Below are positions 12,802 to 26,900 of a stretch of 64,000 nucleotides of DNA, piece after piece (within the stretch, counting starts at the first letter, position 1; each line of letters begins with the position of its first letter). The translations under genes were made by a program, and so were the position numbers. Source of the DNA: Brachypodius melanocephalos (lineage: Eukaryota > Chordata > Aves > Passeriformes > Pycnonotidae); contig VZSR01003807.1 in the NCBI GenBank assembly GCA_013398615.1, forward strand, positions 35,590,295-35,654,294. The letters are read 5' to 3'. A model generated the notes under the pieces. The model saw nothing but the letters and a program-made list of their open reading frames with translations, was not told where the DNA came from and searched no databases.

Positions 12802-15189
12802 AGTAAAACCCAATTGAGTTTGGAAACTTTGAGATATATTTACCATTTGCTCACTTTACAGACATTAATAAGAAAAACAGGCTTTTCTTTTATCATAGTC
12901 TTTTATTCTCCAAATTAAATGGGTCACAGACCAGGTCCTTCCATCAATGCATAATCTAGACAAAATGCTTCCTGTTGCTATGTTTTTAGCTCACATGTCT
13001 ATTTGTCAGTGTTAGTCCCAGAAATATAGTTAATTGAGATTTTCATGATCTAAAGATTTTTGTTGTGTACTACATAATACCAAAGTGGCAAAGTTTGCAA
13101 GACACCCACTATTCAATCTGACCCGATTCTGGTGCCTTCCTGGCTGTGCAAAATGTTCCAAGTTGAAAATTAATGCCCAAAAAGATGCCTATATAATCCT
13201 GGCTGTCTGAGACTTATGCATAGGTAATTCAAACATGCATTTTCCCCAAAGTAAATTTTGTACAGACACTTGTTCATTAAAGGACCTGCAAAAAAGTTGT
13301 GTTTTCCTCAACCAAATCAGTGGGAAATATCTGAAATCTTGCTTCTATTGCACTGCAGTTGTTCAGATCTTACTTCTGTTCTTATCTTTAAGCTTTTTAC
13401 TGTCACCTTGTGAAAAGGCTCTCACTAGAGAGTCAGACTATGAGAGCTTTCCAGAGGGTGCAGTAGATACTGGATTAAGCCATGATTAACTTCTGTAGGA
13501 TTTGGGTCAAACCTTGGATAAAGACTAAGAAATGGACCTGTGTTTGTTCTATAAATCTAACATACTGCAACTCAGACTGCTTATTGCCATGGACAGACTA
13601 CTGGTTCATATGGCTTATTCTCACTGAGCTAAAATATTTATGAATCCCATGTTAGTGTGAACATTCAAACACGTTAACACAGATAAGAAAACAACAGTTG
13701 CAAGAAGCTGTACTATCATGTACCTGTCAACTTCTGAGAACTCTAAGACATTTCATTAGTTATATATTTTTATATTTTTGTCCTTGCACTGAATGTTCCA
13801 ACGTAGTCTCTCTATTTAAATCTGTGCTTGAAAAATGATCTCAAAATGATTGTTTGAAAAGATTACCACCATAACCTGTTATTCCTTAGCCAAACGTAGA
13901 GACTGGTAAATTACTTGCCTCCTTGAATTTGTCACTGTGCCTGACAGCTTGCTCATACATCCAGTTATGACTATGCATTGATTTTAATGATGAATAAACT
14001 ATATAAATGCTAAGATAACCATGGAAAAACTCATTGCTTCAACATCCTTTCTTATAATAAATTGCATATACATCTCATACTTGCTGGAGCTGAAATTCTA
14101 TGGATTAGGACAGGTTAATAATGCAAAACATGAGTCTAAAAGACATGTCTGTTCTCTTAGTACTGAAGAAGATGAAATCTTGCAAAGCATCATGCAGCAG
14201 AAGGCAGAGGAATCATTTTTTTGCTGTTAGAGCTTATGTAGCTTTTCCCTTTTTCTGAAATGGAAATGTCCATTTCTTACCACCTATGGAGAATGCAGCT
14301 ACAAACACATTCCTCAGCATGGCTACTAGGACTAGCTTCTGACCACCACAACAGAACACACATAAAGAAAGGAAAAAGTCAGTTGGATAGAATAGTTTAT
14401 GTATTTGGTGTGTTAGATAGTGCCTTTATTTCCTTTCCTTAAAATCTTTGAATTTTAAAGAGATTTTTTTTTGGTGTAACAGAATAAATTATAACCAGAT
14501 AATTTACATTTTCCTGACTCTGAAGATGTTCCTCAGTGCTGTCATGTCACTAATATCTTGTTCCTATTCTCTACTAAAGCAGAGGATACCAGGTGCAAGC
14601 ACGTTTGATCAAAGTGAGGCTAATGAGCTTCCAACCAACTCTCACATAGTTGGGAAGTCTCACTTGAAGCGCTATTTCTGTTGCAGACAAGGTGGCAAAA
14701 AAAGATGAAACTATTAAATTGATATTCACTGCCGACATCTGACTTGCAAGATGATTTAAAATACCTATTTAATATTATAAATAGATTATTAATCTGGAAT
14801 AATTTAGTTTTATATGACTCTATAAACGGTTTGTCAAAAGCAGTGTCCCAGCACATTGCTTTTCTGGCAGCTTGTGGCAGGGCATATCTTTGCAGTAGGC
14901 AAGCATACTTACTTTATATATTATTCATTCTTTCTCTAAATCAAGACCATGAACCTCATCTTTCATTTTCCAAAACACAAGAAACCCCAAAAAAATCTTG
15001 TTCAGCAAGTAATATTAGCACTTTCTGTTTGCCAGTCCTTGAAAAGGAACATGTTCAGTCACTTGTACCCACAAAGATAATGCTAAAAAAATGCTAGGAG
15101 ATGACTTCAAGTACCATATTCAGTTAGCCCTTGACATGTTTAAATTGAAATAAGGTAAGTTTGTATTAGATAATAAGAAGTAATACTTT

Positions 15190-15388
15190 ACTGTGAGGAT
15201 GGTGGAACAGGTTGTCCAGAGAAGCTGAGGATGCCCTGCCACTGGAACTGTGCAAGGCAAAACAGGATGGAGCTTTGAGCAACACGTTCTAGTGGAAGGT
15301 GTCTCTGCTTATGGAAAGGGAGTGGAACCAGATATTTTTTAAGGTCCCTCCAACCGAAACCATTTCATGATTCTATGGCTCCATGATA
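15190..15388 (+). mobile_element. CR1 LINE, short 3' end fragment
   Basis: The plus strand carries the last 200 bases of an avian CR1. It shows GGAACAGGTTGTCCAGAGAA, the GGATGGAGCTTTGAGCAAC block, GGTGTCTCTGC, TTTTTAAGGTCCCTCCAAC, and a terminal ATGATTCTATG-type repeat at about 15367-15388. Strong 5' truncation is typical of the family. It differs from the other 3' end (11203-11600) in sequence and orientation, so it is a separate insertion and probably another subfamily. Confidence 0.95.
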
Positions 15389-18210
15389 TTAAGACTATAA
15401 AAGTGTTATGGTGGTGCTGCATTTTTTCATTTTAAGAAATTAAAATGAACCTAAGAATTTATTTCCTGTAGTCATCAAACCACTGGGATGTGCCCATAAA
15501 ACTTGACTTCTGAACAGTCAAAATACTATGTCTGGTAGAGGGGCAAAAGTTTCCTATAATATTGTTTCCAACCACAAGGACTATCTAATGCTGTGGGTGC
15601 TTCAAAAAAAATAAAAACCTAATCATACCAGATTTATTCTTGCAGCCATTGAAAATAATAACACTGAGGGAATGACCATCATACATATCTTCAGTATCTA
15701 ACTACTATTTTTCTTTCTCTAGATGTAGCAACAGTAAACTTTGCTTCCAAATCTGAAACCTATAAAGAAACAGCAGCCCTGAAAATTCTCTCCTGAGTCT
15801 CCAGGCTATACTATCTAATACTAAAGCTGCTTGAAATTGTTTGCCAGAGATGAGAGCTGTGGTTGTGTTGATGATCCCTGCCTTCGAAAGCTTTTCAAGA
15901 TAACAATCAAGTTCAACTTTTTTTAAGTCTGTCTGAACTTTGGGTATAATCTCTTTAAAGCTCCAGCTAAGCTCACCAAGCTTTCCTGGGTTTTTCTTCC
16001 CACAACATTTTTTCCTTACATTTGAAAACCTTCAACAGCCTACCAAGGGGGTTCTGAAGAGCTCTTTTTATTTCAGATTCTCCTCTGACAGAGAAAAGAT
16101 CCCCACAAACCATTAAAAAAAAAGAGAAAAATATGCAAGCCTGAAAAATGTTTTGAACATTTTCCCACTGCAAACTTCATGTGTGCCTCCCTGGCAGATT
16201 TTGCTGTTTTGCCATGCACAGGTCTGAACGGGCTGGCCCAGGAGAACATTAGTATTCCACTCAAAAAAGTAAATTCAAACCTAGATCAGTGTTTTGAATT
16301 TTCTCTGACATCTAAGTCCACTACAGTTTTGACTCACCTTCATGTTTTAAACAGGAAGCTGGTTTGAAAAAGGGATCTGTGTCTTCTCTGTGCTGGCTTG
16401 GTTCTAAAGGATATTTCCATCCAGGAAAAAAAAACTACCTAGTACATATCTGGAGACAGTATCTGGGCATTGGCAAATAGCCTGCTCCCATTTGAGACAC
16501 TGGTTTGTTATGCCAGCCAGTCCTGCAGAATGTGCTTCAGACCCAGCACAAGTGCCCCAAGAGACTCAAAGATGTGAAGTTTTATATCGATGTATTCTGG
16601 CACCATCACTATTCTCTTTTCTAAACTGAGGATAAAGGTATCAATTAAATTCTAAAAGTAGTAAGGTTCTTACTGACAACAGCTGCGGCTCTGGAAAATG
16701 GTCTTACAGTTCATATTAATGTCTGTGTAAGCAATTGGCCAGGAAAAATATGGAAATTTGGCTTTTGTGTGGTTTTGCCCAAGCCATAATGGCAATATAA
16801 GTCTGATTTCTTCCCAAGCTGAATTACTGCTTTAGAAACTGAAAGAGAGGTGATGTGTGAATGGCATAGGTGAATTCAGGATGTCTTTCTGTGTAGCTGG
16901 AATAGAGCAAACATAAAGTGGGGAAGTGGTCAGGAATTAAACATGCCTTTGGTGTAGAATGAGGCTGAATTTTTGTATGTGTTTACAATATGGGAACTGC
17001 AGCACGGTTTTAAGTTCTTTTCACTGATATTTTTTCAGTATTCTTGAACAATTGATAAAAATGTATGAATGCATTTGGAGTTTCTCAGGTATAAGCCAAG
17101 TTTTACACTGTACAGTAGAATTGCCAGAAGTATGTCATGAATTCCATATGGAAAGCAGATTTTCAGTGTTGAAAGCATGACTGAAATATTGAAGGTGTTT
17201 CAGTCATGAAACACCTTATACATTTACTCTAGAAAAACACTGCTTCTACTCTTAAGGAACTAGGACAAAATCTGAATCCTCTTTTAATTTCCAACCCTTT
17301 AACTCCACAAGTTTCATATTTTATGTCACATGGATGAAATGGAAAAATACAAAGACAGTGAGAAGAAACTTGCCTTTCAAACCATAAAGAATTCTTGATT
17401 AAGGTATGCACCACACACTTATCATTGGCAGTGCCCATTATCTGTTAAACCATTCTTCATGCATTCAAATATAATTAATTTGAAACTCTTTAATAGAAGT
17501 GCCCAATAGTCATTTTATTGGCTCCAAATAATAAATAGAGGAATGGCACTTTTCTTATCCCCATCACTTCATATTTCTATGTATGCTACTCATTGTTTAC
17601 GAATCTTATAAATATATCCTCAGAGAATGTTCAAACATTTATAGCTTGTTTAATTCATGAAGAAATTATGCTTTAAATATACATTTTTTTTCCTGCTAAG
17701 TCTAGTATGGCTAACATGGCTCAAACTCACCATTTCCTTCCCAGGAGGTTTCAATGCCAGAAAAATGTTCTCTGGAAGTTGTATACAATACTGCTATGTA
17801 TGCTTTACTCCCAAGTCTTAAGAAAAACTGAACTAACCCAGAAGCCATTCTAAATGCAATGCTAATAGCATTCTGTTTTACATTAGGTAACATGGGTCAT
17901 AAAAACTGTATTAAAATATTTGTATTTTTAAAAGGTTTTTCACCTGTATAATAAAGATACACATTCCCTAGTTGCTTTTACATATAACCTTATGTATTTT
18001 TTGAAATGCAATGAGAGTTAATGGTATTCATCACTGTTCTAGAAGAAAAACAAATGTCATTTAAAAAATTGTTTATATGAATTCAGAAAGGATAATAAAT
18101 TAAAAGTACCCTTAATTTTCTATGACTTTTGCCTTTACCTAAACAGCATAATGTCAAAGAAAATTGTTAAGATCCAACAAGGAATTTGAAGGGATGTATG
18201 AAATCAGACC
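15389..18210. other. AT-rich non-coding stretch, no gene seen
   Basis: About 2.8 kb with no supported gene. It contains the paired alternative hairpins at 17176-17217. Open frames are at most about 69 codons, with no recognisable domain. Confidence 0.65.
17176..17217. repeat. Two overlapping perfect inverted repeats (alternative hairpins)
   Basis: The 11-base arm at 17176-17186 (CATGACTGAAA) pairs perfectly with 17198-17208. The 11-base arm at 17192-17202 (AAGGTGTTTCA) pairs perfectly with 17207-17217, with a four-base loop. The two stems share bases 17198-17202 and 17207-17208, so they cannot form together. Confidence 0.9.
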
Positions 18211-18309
18211 AAAACAAAGCAAAACAATAAAACAAAAACAGCAACACAAAAAAACCCCCCAAAAAACAAAAAAACTCCCAACAACAACAAAAACAAAAAA
18301 ACAAAAAAC

Positions 18310-18341
<32 letters not shown>

Positions 18342-18353
18342 AAAAAAAAAAAA
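18211..18353. repeat. (CAAAA)n / A-rich simple repeat
   Basis: An A-rich tract with CAAAA, CAAAAAA and CAACAA units ends in a pure A run of about 17. The overlapping frames (18164-18436 plus; 18154-18378 and 18204-18593 minus) encode Lys/Thr/Gln-rich or Phe/Val-rich peptides dictated by this composition and are not genes. Confidence 0.95.
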
Positions 18354-21300
18354 GAGGTCCAAATATTTCAAACCACAATGGATTAATAGTTTGGATTTTC
18401 TTCTGTTTTTGTTTTCAGCCATTAACTCTTCATTAAGACCAGTGCCTGAAACAGATTGAGGCAAAATGCTAGTTTGTTGCTGTGCTGAGAGACAGTCCAC
18501 TGATTTATGGATATAAACTGTGAAATTTGACTTTTGGACATGAGAGGAAGACAGCATATATCTATTTTCTTCTGAGGCCATGTGTGCAATCAAAAAGAAT
18601 TGTAATTATAGTTATGCCAATAGAATTATAGTTACAAACCACTATGCTAGAGACATAGTTCACCTTGGGAATGTTCTTTGATGAATTGAGCAAGCATCAG
18701 TTTATTGGGAAATAAACAAACATCACACAGACAAGAAGAATATTTTGCTTATACAACCATTTTTAAACAAATGTTTTTAACCAATGTGACTATACCAGAA
18801 ACGGTAACAGAGGAAAATATACTAAGTGATACATAATAGAAAATCTCTGCTCCAGACCAAGCCTGATATGAAATATTGCATTTTAGAATGTGCTGTAAAA
18901 GTAAAAGAATTTGTGGTGAGGATAATTTGGGATACCCAAAGAAGCCTATACTGTAACTTGAGAGATAATTCACATGGCTGTGCTGTTTCATTCATATGAT
19001 TTTCCTAATTATTTTTAGGACTAATGGGAAAAACATTATTTTTTACTTTTTGTTTGTTTGTTTAATTTCATCTATCTTAAGACAGTTTTTCAGTCATAAG
19101 AAAGGCAAATATGATAAATGTTCCCATGGCCCTTAATTTTTCTTGTCTTCATATTGAATAGAACCTGTGTATATGTTATGGAATGCTGGTTTACAATGGC
19201 ATTTTTCTTTCTTTTGCATAAAGTAGCATTTTTGTTATTTCCTTATTAGCATGATTTTGTTTGCTTTTTTTTAACAAAAAAAGGTAAAAATAGAAATATT
19301 GTCGGAAATAATGAAAAGTGAAAGAAAAGTGCAATATGATGTATTCTAATCTCTTACAAAACAAATGGGTTTGTTTCTGAAAACAAACAAACTAACTAAG
19401 CATTCTAAATTGCATTTTAAATTAAAAATATGCTACATGATCTGGTCTGAAGGAGACTTTAAAATCCAGAAAGGAATATTTCAGATTCATCTGTTGATGT
19501 GGTAAGCCTGACACACCAGAAATTTGACTGAGACATGTACATTTATACACAGATGAATATATATAAAAATATTATCTTCCTTTCCCAAAATTCTACTTCA
19601 TAATGACTTACAGGTGTGACATTTTTAATGAAAATTAAAGAGGAATAAGAAATTAATAAAGTGAAAATGCAAATCTGATTAACAGAATTATCTTCTTGCA
19701 TAACACATTTATAGTTTGAGCTTGCTACAAGACCAGTAACCTAGTAAAATCCAGAAAGAATTGAAATCTTATGTAAACAACAAGCATATCTGCTCCTAAT
19801 GCACAGTGCTAACAGAAAGTTGAGAAAAGCCTGCATCAGTACTATCATACAGTGTTGTACTATAATACAACATCTTTAACCTTAAACTGAGACAAATCAT
19901 TATACTGTAAGGTTTCCTCCCCAGTCCACCCAGATTTTATGAGCAGGAGAAGGAAGACATCTAAAAAGAAAGCATTCAAGGAAGAGAACAAGATCCTACT
20001 ATAAAAGATTCAGCTACAAAGCATCCCTGAAACATACCACAAAATTTGTTCAGAGACTGTGGTCAAAGAGCTGAAGAATGGTATCTGTGGCGGTAATGTG
20101 AATATTGATAAAAGTGACTTTGATAAAAAGAAACCCTAAAACTTATACTGCATGTATTTTCAGTTACTCAAGTCTGTCTATGTTCTCCTCTGAAACATTC
20201 TTTTGAAGCCCACACTGGTGCTTGAATGTTTCCCATTCTACGCTCTAAGTTTTAACAAAGGGGCAAAAGCATACTCAGTATACTCTGCAGCATCCCAAAT
20301 GATATTGCTAGCAGAAAATCTTCCAATGAAAGAGAAACTAACCATATATCAAAATAGATTATTATGATATGGAAGCCAAGGAAAGAGCTGTAATTTCTGA
20401 CTTGGCCACATCTAGTGGTGCCTAACCAAGAAATCAACACAGTAGAAGTAGCAGGGCCAAACCTGTGGAAGAAAGTAAATGTCTGACTTTGTTCCAAGAC
20501 ACATCACTGAAATACAAGGACAAATTAAATTCAGTAGTGACTAATTACTGGAACAGAAAAAAAATGTTAGGCTTCTCTCTGAGAAATGTCATAAAACAGC
20601 CTAAACATCTTCATTTTTAATGCTGCAGGAAGGGCTAATCTGTAATTAAAGCTTTACAAAAATCAGGACTGCCTATACAGAATAATATGGAGCTTGAAAG
20701 CCTTGACTAAATAATACAAGGTCAAAGTAAAGAGAGAGTAGTGGTTCTACTAGCACAACAAAAGAGGAAATATCAAAGCAATCTCTGGAACAATTGCAGC
20801 AACTAAGTTGCCACATGTCAAAATGAAAAGTCATGCAAAGCAGAGAAAAAGAGACAAGGTTTAAGCAGAAGAGGAAACCTAAAATTTCCCTATCACACTG
20901 CTGATCAGCAGTGTAGCTGATACATGCTCAGCAACTAAATGGAATTCATTCCTGGAAAGAAACTTTCTATTAGTGCTGAATGCATGATGCAGAGGGAAAT
21001 AAGAAAAAAAAATTAAAAAGTACTTCAAAGGCAAATGCCATTCCCTAGACCAAATCCGTATCTGTCTATGTATGATACTGACAGAGGCTAAATGGAAATG
21101 GGGTGATTTGATATGCTGCTGCTGGGATTAGTTCTGATGGCAACACTGTGCTGTCCTGTAACATTAAACGTGTTGCAGCATGATCCAGCTCCTGTGCAGT
21201 CTGCAGGGGTCTTTCCTTTCACTGGAATGGGAAAGGCATCATCTTCTTAATAAGAAAGGAAAGGTGGGGAGAGATGACAGGCTAAATAGCGGAGGGCATG

Positions 21301-23789
21301 CATTGCTGCAGCTTTCAGTCCAGCCCAGTGTACAGAGTAGCTGCATTTCTGCAGCATCAACCTGAAATGGAAATTGTCATTTTGTGGGTCACAGGGTATA
21401 ACTCTATCTCCCAGCTTCTTCAAAGAGAGGAACAAGCACCAGTCTGCATGCATGCATTATCCTCCCTGCCATATTTTATGTCAGAAAGCACACTGAAGGT
21501 GCAAAGACACTTCGTGTATTCCCCACTCTTGCACGCCCCGGTCGTCAGAGTGAAGAAATACATCTCCGTGAAACCATCTCTTTTCTAAATACAGGTGGCT
21601 GTGGCATGTCATGCCAAAAGGCTATCAGCACAGTTCCCTGCAGGCTGAATAAGCCATGACCTGACCCCAAGTTCTGCTCTTCTTACTGTGTGCATATGAT
21701 AGAGAAATAACTAAGAAAAATATGACAGAAGCAAATCAGTTGTGATAAAGGCAGTGGCTACCTTCTTAATCAACATGTGGCCCAGGTTCTTTTAAGAAAA
21801 TAGTGCTTCACAATAGCTATACCTTTAATTCTTTTATGCTATTTTCCTGCTGGCTTCCACAAAGCATTTCATCTGTCTAGTGAAAAAGAGAGGCTGCTGA
21901 CCTTCCCATTTACAATAACCATTGTGAGGGATTCACTTCACCTACGCTTGGCCCCATGCAGAATAGCCCTCTAGCTTAACATATTCATTTTGGTACCTTT
22001 CTTAGAGAACATCGCCTCTATTGAACACTTATTTCAGGATGTGCTGTGTCACGTTATTGATGAAACAAATGTATATGCTGTTGGCATAAATCTTCTTTTC
22101 TCTTTGTGTCCTTCATAAAGAATCTTACTAAGATGCTGCCCTGATCTCTTTCTTCTTCCTGAGGCTTAGCATGTTTTGATTATAATGAAATCCATGTTAA
22201 TTGACCACTCAAAGACTGGGTCTATACTTCAGTCACAAACTTACACATCTCAGCTATTTTTAAAATAGCTGTTCCTGGTATAGTAGCAGTTTAATCAAGA
22301 CAGTATGGAGCTTAGTGCAGGCTAAGCATTTCTCCTCTGTACAGACAGTACTATTGTTATGCTTACTACAAAATAACACCTCAAAGCTGTCCTTTAAGGT
22401 ATGTTGTTGTAACTGGAACTCAAAGCATTTTAAAGACATAGTAAGAAGAACTCAAACAAAAACTGTAAAAAGAAAAATATTTCTCAGTCAAAGCATAAAC
22501 TCAGGGTGTTTCTAAACATCATAAAATAAAAGTAGTAAAATGCCTTTCTTGGAACACTGTTAGAAATCCTCATTTACTGCTGATCTTCGTGATCACACAG
22601 GAGCATACATACAAAATAGGAACAAAATTTTGTCTGGAGATTTTCTAGTTTGTTCCCCCAATTTGAGCACCTATCAGTATTTTAAAATGGCAGTATTAAA
22701 GCCCTCAAGGAATTTTCCAGTGGTCCTCTCTCATCTCTGAAGGCAATGGTTTTCAGCACAGGATCTGTTTTCTGTAATCTAGGAGAAAAAGAAAAATAAC
22801 AATCATAAGTTTCCATAAAAACTGAACTTTTAAACATCTGTCCAGTTCACACAAGTGAAATAACATTTGAACTCTTTAAAAATATCTGAGACACAAATTT
22901 TTCAACACAGTAAAGCTTTATGAAATATCAAAAATACCCTTTTAGATTAAACCCCATTTATTAACATCCAGAAGATCAACCTTCACCTGGCTTCATTTAG
23001 CCAAGCCATTGATCTATCTTTCCACTTATTAAATAAAAATAAAGCTTTCATATTCACCGTGTTTTACTGGAGCCTGCTGTATACATTTACTCAAAATAGG
23101 GCTGTGGCTCTGCAAAGTGAGGAGTTCCAAAGTACATATTAATTGATATTGGAGTTCAAAGCATTTTAATCAACTTACTAAAGATAGATGTTACTGTCTC
23201 TGGACCTGGTCTAAAGATTAAATACTAGAAATTATATTTTTGCTCTGAAGAGACTTCTGATGTTCTTTTAAAGTGTGTGGTCATTTCACAGACATAGACT
23301 TTAGATACTTGCTTCCCCTTAATTATTTTTTTCCTTTAATTTGAATAAAGTTTATTAAAAAAAGATTGGAATGAATGATCACACTTTCCATGGCCAATTA
23401 TTTGCCTGCAGCACCACTTTTTAGAATTTTCATAATAGAGAAAATGTGATTAAAATAATTTACTGTTCTTCATGAATAATAAATTATATAATAATTTCTT
23501 ATTCACACATCCCTTACAGAACAAGCTTGTTTGGTTATATTGCTTGTCATGATATTATGAAGCTATTAAAACTTTCATGGGTTAAATTAAGGACTCCCTA
23601 AGTTTGCTTCAGTATGCTTGATCCCTTTTAGTACAAGTTTAGTCTAGTACACAGTTATGTTCAGTACCTGTTTAGTTAGCTTGGATCTGGGTTCTTGCAA
23701 TAGTTCTAGAGTCTTCTTGGGGATTCTGCTTTTTGTCTTGTCTTGTCTAAACTTCCTTAGGTTTCATATTCATTTTTTTCATGCTGGGC
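18354..23789. other. AT-rich non-coding stretch, no gene seen
   Basis: About 5.4 kb with no supported gene. It contains a 20-base perfect palindrome at 20895-20914 and a slightly GC-richer patch at about 21110-21560. The overlapping frames in that patch (21180-21365, 21298-21588 plus; 21247-21453 minus) have no recognisable domain. Confidence 0.65.
20895..20914. repeat. 20-base perfect palindrome
   Basis: ACACTGCTGATCAGCAGTGT is identical on both strands and centred on GATC. It is the longest spacer-free palindrome I found in the window. Confidence 0.92.
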
Positions 23790-23935
23790 CAGAACTTTTC
23801 AGCAGCAGCTAAAATACTGGTGTGTTATCAACACCTTTCCTAGCTACCAGTGCAACAGCACTGTGAGGGCTGCTGTGGGAAAATGAATTCCATCTCAGCC
23901 AGACCCAATACAATCTCTAGCAATCATACCTGGGA
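23790..23935 (+). mobile_element. Fragment of an avian LTR-like dispersed repeat
   Basis: The segment GTGTGTTATCAACACC, then CTAGCTACCAGTG and AATGAATTCCATCTCAGCCA, resembles the distal part of an LTR-like repeat that recurs throughout bird genomes. The corresponding family text there is ...GTGTTATCAACA..., ...TAGCTACTA..., ...ACTCTATCCCAGCC.... A longer, more proximal piece of the same family lies at about 32590-33085 in the same orientation. The family call is from memory and the copy is very diverged. Boundaries are approximate. Confidence 0.5.
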
Positions 23936-26900
23936 AAGAAGAGCTGTCCCTATACACAACTCTCTAACAAAAATAAATAAGGAAATAATCCAACATAAAC
24001 CCTGAGTTATACTTTGGTTGATCTCAAAAGCAGCAATCCATGACTGAGCAAAAACTTGTAGAACGTGGCAGTAATAGGCAGACCGTGAGCAGATTCGGCA
24101 TTAAAGTTTGCTTATACTTCTCATCCAGGGTAAAATAAAGAATCTACCACCTAACAATATTTTTCTTTCCCCTTAAGGCCTTTCTTTGTTCCTTAGGAAG
24201 CTTATTACCAAGGTGTTAATATTCCAAGACTTTAAGCTTCTAATAATATTTGAGGCGAAATTGTCACGAGCAAAATACCAGAATAGTTGTATTCACCCAC
24301 AGAAGCACAGACATATACTTGCTCTGCTTCCATTTCCCCTGACCTTTATCAGTTGAGATAAATGAGCTCCATTTCTCACAGAAAAGAAACCCAAACAAAT
24401 CCAGACCTACCACTTCTTCTTCACATTTTCCATTTCAGGGTTTTCTTCTCATTTTGCATTGCTGCTCACTAACTTAGCAGGACAATTGCTCTTCATTGCA
24501 ACACCCTCATACTATTCTTTCATTAACAAGTCTGAGTTGAAGATTAGACGGAGAAAAAACACACATGATTATGAAATGGATTATCTGGTACTATGTCATT
24601 AGTATTTCTCAGTGACATTTGCCGATGAACTTAACCTTTTAAGTGAAAATTTCATATTAATAAAAATGTGGTTTATTCTAATAAAATTTTTTAAATGTGA
24701 TCACACTTTTTCATGCCACATCTGGTGTTGGACCTTTTTCAGTTGATTATATTAGGCTTTATAGTTTTTTGTTTTCTTTCTTTTTCAGTCTCTTTATTGA
24801 ATTTGCATGATCAACTATATTTGCTTTTAGTGTTCAATCTTGATGACTTATTCAAAATTCCATTTTCATACTGTTTTCACAGATGCTGCAAACCAGCTGG
24901 CTCCCACCAAGACTTCTTCAATTAGCATCAGGGTCAACTTTTCCTTCCTTCCATCACTTGATCATACAGCTGACATAAAAACATAGAGAAAGTAGGGAAG
25001 GATGGAAAGGAGGAGTAACGTGTTTTACAGTGAGGAATTCTGATTGCACAGCATTTTGAGCTGTTTTTATATAACATGGTAGGAGTTTTGCTACTGATTT
25101 TTGTGCCTATTGGTCCAGCCTTTATTAAAGAGATGGGGTTTTGTTGTATTCTTAAAAACCCCGCATTATATTATTCAGAAGGGAAATCAATCTATCAAGA
25201 GAAGTCACTTTTAGAGTAAATATAGTAGTGAGTTGTGGAAATGCACATATTTAACTATTGAAATTTCTTTGAAAAACATGTTATTCTCCCCAGTATCACC
25301 TTCAAAAGGCTTACTGTAGTGGCTCTCTTTCTTTCAATCTCATTGGAAATGGAAGAAATCAGTGCCATTAAAAGACACTTGAGTTTTGATAGTAAAGGAA
25401 CTGAGGGATTTCTGACTGCTTAATAAGACGTTAAAATATAAAATGTGTATAAACCTCAGATTAGACAGACAATCATTTCCTCATGCAACATGGGAAAACT
25501 GCAAATATGTTTACCCAATATTTTGAATACTTGCAATTAATTCATATAAGAAACATTAATTGTTTCCCCCTGACTTCATCAATACTGAAACCAAAGGCAC
25601 ACAGTCACTAATTCCGCTTTTAAAAGACAAAGCAAAAATTCAACTTTGACCAAGTATACAACAACACAACTGTAGACAATCTGATTACTGGCTGCACTAT
25701 GTATAACAGTAACGTTATACTGTGTGTGTACGTGTTTACACACGTGTTCATATGCAATTTGCCTGTGCAGGAGCAGTGTACACAGCTCTTTCTGCTTAGG
25801 GATTTGTCATCTGGTCCTCTGAAAGGGCCAAACACAATTGTGACATCTATTACAAACCAAACAGCACCAGAAATATTAGGCCCTTGGCAGAGCAGGTGTA
25901 GAGTTTCATATTCAGACAGGAAATATAGAAATGCTCCTCCTCCTCAAAGGATTTGTCATTTTCCCCTCAAAAGCCAGTACACTTTAGGCTTTAACCAAAA
26001 CAAAACCTGCACAACAATGAAGTCGCACAGCTTCTCTCAAACAGCTTGATCTTGTTACTCTGTCTATCATCATACTCTACAATTACCTATGGGGTAGATG
26101 TAGGGAAGATAAAGTCAAACCCTTTCCAGCAATTCACAGTGAAAGGGTGAGAAGCCATGGATACTTGATATAAGGAAAAGAATTTACAATGAGAATGTTC
26201 AAACACCGGAGAAGTCTAGATTTTGCAACTTACTGACATAATGATAAAAAGATAAGGAAATCTGTAAAGTATTTCTGCAGCTCCCTACTGCAGAAATGGT
26301 GTGTGAGAATTGCTGCAAGGAATAATCTGAGAAATATCTCTGCAGATGCCTCATATTTTCAAAAATAATTAGGTCATTAATCCCTCAGGGATCGAATTCC
26401 ACCTTCCCTCTACTTCCAGACATTCCTCTATTTACAGGAGCTGTCTGCCAAATTCAGGAAAATGTGTCAAGACTGGAGTACACAATAAACAGATTGGATT
26501 AGGCAAGCATTGCCTCCCTTGTTGTCCGACAATAACAAGAGGGTGTCTCTGAGAAATGAGCCATTTCCTTTCATCTATTTGAGCTGAAAAGACACCATGC
26601 TGAACTGCACACTGAATCTTCTAGTATGCATATCTTTAATTTAAATTAATTAACCGCACATGTCTAGATAGATCTAGATCTACGAGATAGAAAGAGAGGA
26701 ATGGAAATAGAGTTCAGCTCAAAATCCATGGGCATCCTTCTTCTTTGTGACTTTTCTTCAGGAGGATCCTCAGGGTTCAGTCCCATGGAGTGCTGAGTTA
26801 CCTCAGCTACCACCAACATCAAAGGGGTTCAAGAGCACTCAGTGTCCCACAGAACAGAGCTTCAGCCTGTCAACATGTTTAAATTCCAGACATTTATTTC

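Larger units (their letters stand above)
11601..15189. other. AT-rich non-coding stretch, no gene seen
   Basis: About 3.6 kb with no supported gene. It contains the degenerate repeat at 12653-12747 and a 16-base perfect palindrome at 12786-12801 centred on TTATAA. The longest open frame (14744-15097, 117 codons) has no recognisable domain. Confidence 0.65.

Noticed and set aside
14744..15097. 117-codon plus-strand open frame
   Set aside because: No recognised domain, no supporting context, and AT-biased composition; consistent with chance.
18154..18593. Overlapping frames encoding Lys/Thr-rich or Phe/Val-rich peptides
   Set aside because: Direct translation of the CAAAA simple repeat and its complement.
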